A DNA stretch of 10,510 nt from positions 1 to 10,510 of the forward strand of contig JAFSFK010000111.1 in NCBI GenBank assembly GCA_017435245.1, read 5' to 3'. The notes under the pieces were generated by a model. The model was not told where the DNA came from. It did not search any database and was given only the letters and a program-made list of their open reading frames with translations. Made by a program: the position numbers and the translations under genes. Below, in pieces: positions 6,129-10,510 of the stretch. The DNA is from Oscillospiraceae bacterium. Its GTDB lineage: Bacteria > Bacillota > Clostridia > Oscillospirales > Oscillospiraceae. How positions within the stretch are numbered: position 1 is the first letter of the stretch; every line of letters starts with the position of its first letter.

Positions 6129-6925
6129 TAAGTCATCTCCTCATTGATCATCTCCGGCTCCTGCAAAAGCCGTACATTGGGATTCTCTCCCGTGTTATCG
6201 TCTTCCAAACAGACGGAATTGGTTTTACACAGATCCAGGATTGCCAAAAACGTGGCCACGATCTCGGTACGGCTGCGGTTGCCCTTGAAAAGATTCTTCA
6301 GCCGCTCAATGCCACGAAGCACCAGTCTGCGCAGCACCTCCTTGGCCTTGCGGTGAACGGGGTACGGCTCACGTCCGACGATGCCCTTAAAGTTCACCGT
6401 AGGCGGAGGCAGGCGGCGCTGATTGCGCTCGGCAATTTCCTCCAGGGCCTGGAGCATATCCTCCGGCTCGTGCTTGTAGCGGTAGGTATTATCCCGGCGC
6501 AGAGGCTCCGGCTCTTTGGTAAAGATGCATCTGCCCACTTCGTTCCGGGGTTCCAAGGCTGTGATGGCGATGCGGATCTGCTCGATGGCCTCCTTGCGCT
6601 GACGCTCGATCAGCGACTGACGCAGCAGGTCCAGTTCACTCTCTGCCTCCGCAGCCTCAGCCGCAGACAAAAGCATCTTGGTCTTGATCAGCATCAAGTG
6701 GGATGCCATGGTGATAAATTCACTGGCGATCTCCATATCCAGCCGCTTCATTTCATCCAGATAGGCCAGATACTGCTCCAGAATGGCGGTAATGGAAACA
6801 TCCTGGATCTCTATTTTGTTTTTGCTCAGCAGCAGAAAAATAACATCCAGAGGGCCTTCAAAATCCTCCCGCAGCTCCGTGCGGGTATGGACGATTCCCT
6901 CAAGCTTATATTGCGGTTCTCCCAT
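6128..6925 (-). CDS. scpA: Segregation and condensation protein A (kleisin)
   Basis: ScpA links the head and neck regions of an Smc dimer and recruits ScpB. About 265 residues follow from the chosen start. The N-terminal Smc-neck-binding region shows YKLEGIV and FEGPLDVIFLLLSKNKIEI (residues about 22-40), the strongest family signature. Long helical, charged segments follow, and the C-terminal winged helix (about 205-245) includes RTEIVATFLAILDLCK. The frame opens at 6946, but I prefer the ATG at 6925: AAGGAG sits five bases before it, whereas the upstream ATG has no ribosome binding site. It is the first gene of the scpA-scpB-ytfI-ytfJ-carboxypeptidase-rluB operon, with its promoter at 6967-6995. 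Confidence 0.95.
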   Translation of the reverse strand: MGEPQYKLEGIVHTRTELREDFEGPLDVIFLLLSKNKIEIQDVSITAILEQYLAYLDEMKRLDMEIASEFITMASHLMLIKTKMLLSAAEAAEAESELDLLRQSLIERQRKEAIEQIRIAITALEPRNEVGRCIFTKEPEPLRRDNTYRYKHEPEDMLQALEEIAERNQRRLPPPTVNFKGIVGREPYPVHRKAKEVLRRLVLRGIERLKNLFKGNRSRTEIVATFLAILDLCKTNSVCLEDDNTGENPNVRLLQEPEMINEEMT

Positions 6926-6966
6926 AAAAGCTCCTTGCGCTTCCATTTTTGCATATAGTTGTTAGT

Positions 6967-6995
6967 ATTATACCACTCATTGCCCATTCGTGCAA
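6967..6995 (-). promoter_or_regulatory. Promoter of the scpA operon
   Basis: On the minus strand a perfect TATAAT (6967-6972) is preceded by TGG, giving an extended -10 element. TTGCAC (6990-6995) lies 17 nt upstream as a weak -35 box. The predicted start near 6960 leaves about 35 nt before the scpA ATG at 6925. Confidence 0.75.
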
Positions 6996-7035
6996 GCGTT
7001 TGTGTAAATTTTCATATTTCTTCCCGGCGGTGGGA

Positions 7036-7064
7036 TTGCATTTTTCGACAACTTGTGCTATAAA
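7036..7064 (+). promoter_or_regulatory. Promoter of the plus-strand membrane protein gene
   Basis: TTGCAT (7036-7041), a 17-nt spacer and TATAAA (7059-7064), with TGC directly before the -10 box as an extended -10 element. It is divergent from the scpA promoter; the two -35 boxes are about 40 bp apart. Confidence 0.6.
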
Positions 7065-7093
7065 TATTCCATAATGTATTTGGAGGGATATCT

Positions 7094-7441
7094 ATGTCTG
7101 ACCGCAGAAAGAGGTACAATCAGCTTCAGCAGATGATCGGCCTGGCACTGCTGGGTGCTTTGGTTCTGTTTATCTTCTACTGGATCGCCGCCGGCAATGA
7201 AATCGTTTGGCTGAAGGTGGTCCTTTCCATCCTGATCTTCCTGATCTGCGCAGCCTGTCTGGGTTATTTATTTATCACCCAGGAGCTGATGCGTCCCAGA
7301 AGTTTGTGGATGACCTTAGGTGCTGCGGCGATCGCCCTGTGCCTGCTCCTTTCCCTGATCCTCCATTTCCCCTGCCCCAACCCCAGGACGCTGCCCCTTC
7401 CCACGGTAGACGATCTTGCAGCACTAAAGTTTCTAATGTAA
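7094..7441 (+). CDS. Small hypothetical membrane protein with three predicted transmembrane helices
   Basis: I do not recognise this 115-residue protein. It has a basic, polar N-terminus (MSDRRKRYNQLQQ) and three hydrophobic spans at about 14-33, 39-61 and 71-91. A short proline-rich C-terminal tail (PCPNPRTLPLPTVDDL) follows. By the positive-inside rule the N-terminus and the loop with MRPRS would be cytoplasmic. No catalytic or binding motif is visible. The ATG at 7094 has GGAGG at 7082-7086 and a plausible promoter just upstream, so it looks expressed. It is the only plus-strand gene in the window and sits between the divergent scpA operon and the convergent kinase gene. Confidence 0.8.
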   Translation: MSDRRKRYNQLQQMIGLALLGALVLFIFYWIAAGNEIVWLKVVLSILIFLICAACLGYLFITQELMRPRSLWMTLGAAAIALCLLLSLILHFPCPNPRTLPLPTVDDLAALKFLM

Positions 7442-7442
7442 C

Positions 7443-7482
7443 AAAAAAACGGCGGAAGACATTAAGTCTTCCGCCGTTTTTT
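7443..7482. terminator. Bidirectional intrinsic terminator between convergent genes
   Basis: A 12-bp GC-rich stem pairs 7449-7460 with 7466-7477 around the loop ATTAA, flanked by A and T runs that give a U tract on either strand. It starts two bases after the stop codon of the membrane protein gene (7439-7441), and its T run overlaps the kinase gene's stop codon (7481-7483). Confidence 0.93.
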
Positions 7483-9181
7483 ATCGGTAAAAACTGTTGC
7501 CGCCGATAAACTCCCGCACCAAGCTGGTGGGCGGGATCTCATCATCCACATCCGCCTGGCGGACATAGTTGAGGATCTTTACCAGAGAGCGGACCTGCTC
7601 ATAGCATTCCTCCTCCGGAGGTACTGCTGTCAGCAAAGGGAAAATGTACTTTTTCAGCACCGGCAGCTCATAAAGGGTGGAGCTGTTAAAGATCATATCC
7701 GCCTGTTCCTGATACGGGAAGATCCACCGCTTCTCTCCCCTGCGGACACTGTCCCACATCTGCATCGTCCGCTCGACTGTAGCACCACGGGTCTTGTAAT
7801 CCCGTACGGTACGCCGCAGCAATCTGAGCAGGCTGGAGGGGATCCGGTTGTGATCGTCCAGATTCAGCGGCAGCTGAGGACTGACGAACAGACGGAACAC
7901 CAGATCGCATTCCAATTCCTCCGGCAAAAGGATGGGATTGAGGGCGTGCAGTCCCTCGACGATGATCACCGTTTCCTCAGTCAGCTGCAGCTGATGCCCC
8001 AGCCATTTCCGTTTTCCGGTGAGGAAATCGAAGGTAGGAAGCTCCACCATTTCCCCCGCCAGCAACGCCCCAAGGTGCTCGCTGAACAGCGCAGTATCAA
8101 TGGTGTTGATATGCTCCAGATCCAGCTTTCCGTCCGGTCCGGGAGGAATCCTGTCCCGGTCTATATAATAATCATCCAAACCCATCAAGATTGGTTTTTT
8201 GCCGTGTACCCGCAGCTGGGTCGCCAGACGATTTGCAGAAGTGGTCTTGCCGGAGGAGCTGGGACCTGCCAGCATCACAGCCTTTGCCCCCCGCTGACAT
8301 ACCATATCCGCTGCCTGGGAAAACCGTTTCTCGTGAAGCGCCTCATTGACACGGATCAGTTCCCGGATCTTTCCGGAATCAACAAGATCGTTCAGATCCG
8401 CAACAGTCTCACATTCCATCAGCTGGCACCAGCGGCTTCCTTCGGTACACACCGACATAAATTTCGGTTTATCCTCGTAGGCTGCAATACGGTCCGGTTC
8501 ATTGTCATCGGGATAAACAAAGAAGAATCCCCCGGGTGCGCTGAGGATATCCCAAACCTGCAGATATCCGGTTGAAGGTGCAAGCTCACCGTAATAATAG
8601 TCGGCAAAATCGCCGTAGACATATTCATCAAAATAGGTCTGCTCACGCATAGACAGCAGCCGAGCCTTGTCCTCCTGCCCTTGGGCACGAAACTGAACAA
8701 TCGCATCCTGGGTACTCACCCTTCTGCGCAGTAAGGGAATATCCTGTGCGACCAAGGCTTTTACCTGATCCTTAAGGCTGCGTACATAAAAATCCTCCGC
8801 TTCATCTACTTCGATAAACAACGCAGGTCCAACCGTGCAATTCATCTTCGCCTTTGCCTGAGGCCAGAGCTGGCGGATCGCAAGGAAGAGAATAAATTGG
8901 GCTGTACGGGCATAAACATCCCGTCCGCTGGGATCCCCAAAACGCAGCAATTGAATCTTACCGCCGGAAGCTGCCATTGCCCGGCGAATGGAGGTGCGGT
9001 CCGTGTCGGCATCGGTTACTCGCACAGGAATATAATTTAAATTAAAAACTTCACCTGCCACTTTTGCCGCAATGGGTCGTTTTGACAAAAGCGCATCATC
9101 CAGTTCCAGTATACGGATCAGATCCAAAAGGGACTGCCCCGGCTGTGGGGTTATGGTATGTCCGTCAATATACAGCTGCAT
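7481..9181 (-). CDS. Nucleoside kinase: threonyl-tRNA-synthetase-like N-terminus fused to a uridine-kinase-type P-loop domain
   Basis: The likely reaction is ATP-dependent phosphorylation of a nucleoside, probably uridine or cytidine, in pyrimidine salvage. Of 566 residues, 1-60 resemble a TGS domain. Residues about 65-250 resemble the second additional domain of threonyl-tRNA synthetase, with FDEYVYGDFADYYYGELAPS at about 184-203. A uridine kinase/phosphoribulokinase-type domain fills about 285-500. It shows Walker A GPSSSGKT (306-313), GLDDYYIDRD (334-343), the substrate-region motif PTFDFLTGKRK (382-392) and VEGLHAL (408-414). No synthetase class II catalytic core is present, so it cannot charge tRNA. 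The ATG at 9181 has GGAGG with a 7-nt gap and its own promoter. Database entries call this architecture a nucleoside kinase or uridine kinase; the role of the tRNA-synthetase-like half is not established. Confidence 0.88.
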   Translation of the reverse strand: MQLYIDGHTITPQPGQSLLDLIRILELDDALLSKRPIAAKVAGEVFNLNYIPVRVTDADTDRTSIRRAMAASGGKIQLLRFGDPSGRDVYARTAQFILFLAIRQLWPQAKAKMNCTVGPALFIEVDEAEDFYVRSLKDQVKALVAQDIPLLRRRVSTQDAIVQFRAQGQEDKARLLSMREQTYFDEYVYGDFADYYYGELAPSTGYLQVWDILSAPGGFFFVYPDDNEPDRIAAYEDKPKFMSVCTEGSRWCQLMECETVADLNDLVDSGKIRELIRVNEALHEKRFSQAADMVCQRGAKAVMLAGPSSSGKTTSANRLATQLRVHGKKPILMGLDDYYIDRDRIPPGPDGKLDLEHINTIDTALFSEHLGALLAGEMVELPTFDFLTGKRKWLGHQLQLTEETVIIVEGLHALNPILLPEELECDLVFRLFVSPQLPLNLDDHNRIPSSLLRLLRRTVRDYKTRGATVERTMQMWDSVRRGEKRWIFPYQEQADMIFNSSTLYELPVLKKYIFPLLTAVPPEEECYEQVRSLVKILNYVRQADVDDEIPPTSLVREFIGGNSFYR

Positions 9182-9201
9182 AGCAACACCTCCTCAATAG
9201 T

Positions 9202-9230
9202 ATTATGCAATATTTCCGGTGAATCTTCAA
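9202..9230 (-). promoter_or_regulatory. Promoter of the nucleoside kinase gene
   Basis: On the minus strand TTGAAG (9225-9230), a 17-nt spacer and CATAAT (9202-9207). It sits between the metA terminator and the kinase start, so the kinase is transcribed separately from metA. Confidence 0.6.
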
Positions 9231-9251
9231 ATTAAGTTTCTGTAAATTTAT

Positions 9252-9278
9252 AAAACGGCGCAAAAATTGCGCCGTTTT
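9252..9278. terminator. Intrinsic terminator of metA
   Basis: A perfect 12-bp inverted repeat pairs AAAACGGCGCAA (9252-9263) with TTGCGCCGTTTT (9267-9278) around a three-base loop. On the minus strand the stem ends in TTTT followed by ATAAATTT. It begins two bases after the metA stop codon. Confidence 0.92.
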
Positions 9279-9280
9279 GC

Positions 9281-10204
9281 TTACTTCTGTCCAATGGACA
9301 TAATATCATAGGGAGTCGTCTGATAGACAAAATAATTGAGCCAGTTGGAATACAGCAGATTGGCGTGTCCACGCCATCTGACCACAGGATCACGGGTATC
9401 GTCATCATCCGGGAAGTAGTTCTCCGGCACGTGGATAGGCAATCCAAGATTCTTATCTCTGAGATATTCCCGCTGCAGGGTATCCGGATCGTATTCCGAA
9501 TGACCGGTAATGAAGATCTGCCGACCTTCCCGGCTGGCAACCGCATAGACACCGGCCTTCCGGGAAGAAGCCAGCACACGCAATCCGGGGACCTTCTCGA
9601 TATCTTCCCGCAAAACTGTAGTATGCCGGGAATGGGGTACCCAGAATTGGTCGTCAAAGCCTCGCAGCAGGATCGAACGCTTATAATCTACCTGATGCTC
9701 AAAAACACCAAAAAGCTTTTCCTCCAGCGGATACTTTTGGATGCCATAGTGATAGTAGAGTCCAGCCTGTGCACCCCAGCAAATATGGAAAGTGGAATGG
9801 ACATTGGTCTTGCTCCACTCCATAATCTCACACAGCTCCTGCCAGTAATCCACATCCTCAAAAGCCATATGCTCCACCGGAGCACCGGTGATCACCATAC
9901 CGTCAAATTTGCGGTGCTTCAGCTCATCAAAGCCCTTATAGAACGTAAGCAGATGCTCCTGGGCAACATTTTTGGAAACGTGGGATTTGGTGTGCATCAG
10001 CTCCAGCCGGACCTGCAGGGGCGTATTACCCAGAAGCCGGGAAAGCTGGGTTTCTGTGGCTACCTTGGTAGGCATCAGGTTCAAAACAACGATCTCCAGA
10101 GGACGGATGTCCTGGGTAATGGCCCGGTTCTCGGTCATAACAAAAATATTTTCCTGCTGCAGCGTACCGGCGGCAGGCAGATCATTGGGAATCTGAATCG
10201 GCAC
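9281..10204 (-). CDS. metA: Homoserine O-acyltransferase MetA (probably acetyl-CoA specific)
   Basis: MetA transfers an acyl group from acyl-CoA to the hydroxyl of L-homoserine, the first committed step of methionine synthesis in the cytosol. From the chosen GTG start the protein has 307 residues (E. coli 309), opening [10 protein letters not shown] and ENIFVM as in the family. The nucleophile Cys142 (in CWGAQAG), His235 and Glu237 (GHSEYDP) fall at exactly the E. coli positions. Residue 111 is Glu (GAPVEHM), which in characterised MetA proteins goes with acetyl-CoA use; Gly goes with succinyl-CoA. I therefore infer homoserine O-acetyltransferase. The frame extends 20 codons upstream to an ATG at 10264, but that ATG lies inside the -35 box. 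The GTG at 10204 has GGAGG 8 nt upstream and fits the family N-terminus. The gene is monocistronic, with its own promoter and terminator. Confidence 0.95.
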   Translation of the reverse strand: MPIQIPNDLPAAGTLQQENIFVMTENRAITQDIRPLEIVVLNLMPTKVATETQLSRLLGNTPLQVRLELMHTKSHVSKNVAQEHLLTFYKGFDELKHRKFDGMVITGAPVEHMAFEDVDYWQELCEIMEWSKTNVHSTFHICWGAQAGLYYHYGIQKYPLEEKLFGVFEHQVDYKRSILLRGFDDQFWVPHSRHTTVLREDIEKVPGLRVLASSRKAGVYAVASREGRQIFITGHSEYDPDTLQREYLRDKNLGLPIHVPENYFPDDDDTRDPVVRWRGHANLLYSNWLNYFVYQTTPYDIMSIGQK

Positions 10205-10235
10205 AGGACATACCTCCTTATTGCAAGTTTCTCCT

Positions 10236-10264
10236 ATTCTACTAAAGAATCCCCGGTTTGTCAA
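10236..10264 (-). promoter_or_regulatory. Sigma-A promoter of metA
   Basis: On the minus strand a perfect TTGACA (10259-10264), 17 nt, then TAGAAT (10236-10241), five of six to consensus. The start near 10229 leaves a leader of about 25 nt, too short for an S-box riboswitch or T-box. Confidence 0.85.
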
Positions 10265-10317
10265 ATTAGTTTGTTGTCACAGATAAATTTCAAACCGCTG
10301 CGCCAGACAAATTCCAG

Positions 10318-10510
10318 TTTATCGGTGAGATGTTCGTTAGAAACTGTAGGGGCGGATATTATCCGCCCAGGGATTTTGTAAAACAAAATCCCATCACCGA
10401 CAGGTGATAATATATGATTTCCTCCGGAAATCCCAATTATTTGCACACAAATAATTGGGCGGGCGATTGATAATCGCCCCTACAAGTTCTATTGAAGACT
10501 GTTCGATAAA
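10318..10510. repeat. MITE-like multi-hairpin element with terminal inverted repeats, possibly cut at the window edge
   Basis: This gene-free stretch is built of palindromes. An inner perfect 10-bp inverted repeat TGTAGGGGCG (10345-10354) / CGCCCCTACA (10475-10484) frames six hairpins. They pair 10350-10357 with 10361-10368; 10370-10378 with 10384-10392; 10393-10398 with 10403-10408; 10416-10422 with 10426-10432; 10432-10443 with 10448-10459 (12 bp, loop CACA); and 10461-10468 with 10472-10479. An outer repeat TTTATCG (10318-10324) / CGATAAA (10504-10510) lies at matching distances, so the full ends may be imperfect 36-37-bp repeats. There is no transposase. A non-autonomous mobile or dispersed intergenic repeat is the most likely identity. 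The right flank is outside the window, so a target duplication cannot be checked. Confidence 0.75.

Noticed and set aside
6014..6958. Plus-strand open frame of 314 codons over scpA and scpB
   Set aside because: It is fully antisense to two clearly recognised genes and has no family features.
10205..10344. SAM (S-box) riboswitch or T-box before metA
   Set aside because: The predicted transcript leader is only about 25 nt, with no conserved riboswitch core and no terminator hairpin between promoter and start.
9365..10381. Plus-strand open frame of 338 codons over metA
   Set aside because: It is a shadow of metA, it crosses the metA promoter and runs into the hairpin element.
10261..10446. Minus-strand open frame of 61 codons in the right-hand repeat
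   Set aside because: It is made of palindromic repeat sequence, has no ribosome binding site, and ends at the metA -35 box.
10345..10484. CRISPR array
   Set aside because: The repeated units are different palindromes in direct contact, not identical direct repeats with unique spacers.

Overview
The window looks like a chromosomal core region of a low-to-mid GC, Gram-positive, probably spore-forming Clostridia bacterium, most likely of the Oscillospirales/Ruminococcaceae type. That placement is inferred from the large Bacillus/Clostridium-type SRP RNA with an Alu domain, the GerW-DUF2953 sporulation pair, ScpA/ScpB next to a D,D-carboxypeptidase and RluB, and purine-rich GGAGG ribosome binding sites. 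No phage, plasmid, CRISPR array or defence island is visible.

Layout: almost everything is on the minus strand, so transcription runs from high to low coordinates. At the right edge (about 10318-10510) lies a gene-free, highly structured element made of six consecutive hairpins between terminal inverted repeats. Next comes metA (9281-10204), a one-gene unit with its own near-consensus promoter, a GTG start and a strong terminator. It is followed by a separately promoted gene (7481-9181) encoding a threonyl-tRNA-synthetase-like N-terminal region fused to a uridine-kinase-type P-loop domain. That gene converges on a small plus-strand three-helix membrane protein (7094-7441), and the two share one bidirectional terminator.

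A divergent promoter region (about 6960-7065) then drives a long minus-strand operon: scpA, scpB, a DUF2953 protein (YtfI-like), a GerW-like protein (YtfJ), a D-alanyl-D-alanine carboxypeptidase and rluB. The genes touch or overlap, or are 30 bases apart at most. The carboxypeptidase is split by a one-base deletion in a short A run, although all three of its catalytic motifs survive. Below rluB, a new promoter with a 20-bp palindromic operator starts a two-gene unit: an RpiR/MurR-family regulator and, overlapping it by a GTGA junction, a BaiN/HI0933-family flavoprotein. A near-perfect sigma-A promoter whose -35 box contains the flavoprotein stop codon then drives acpP, and the SRP RNA gene follows, cut at its 3' end by the left edge of the window.

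Together these are housekeeping functions: fatty acid carrier, protein targeting RNA, chromosome condensation and segregation, cell-wall trimming, rRNA pseudouridylation, methionine synthesis and nucleoside salvage. I found no clearly undescribed system. The points most worth a second look are the multi-hairpin element at the right edge, the frameshifted carboxypeptidase, the RpiR operator and the inverted closing base pairs of the SRP RNA tetraloop.
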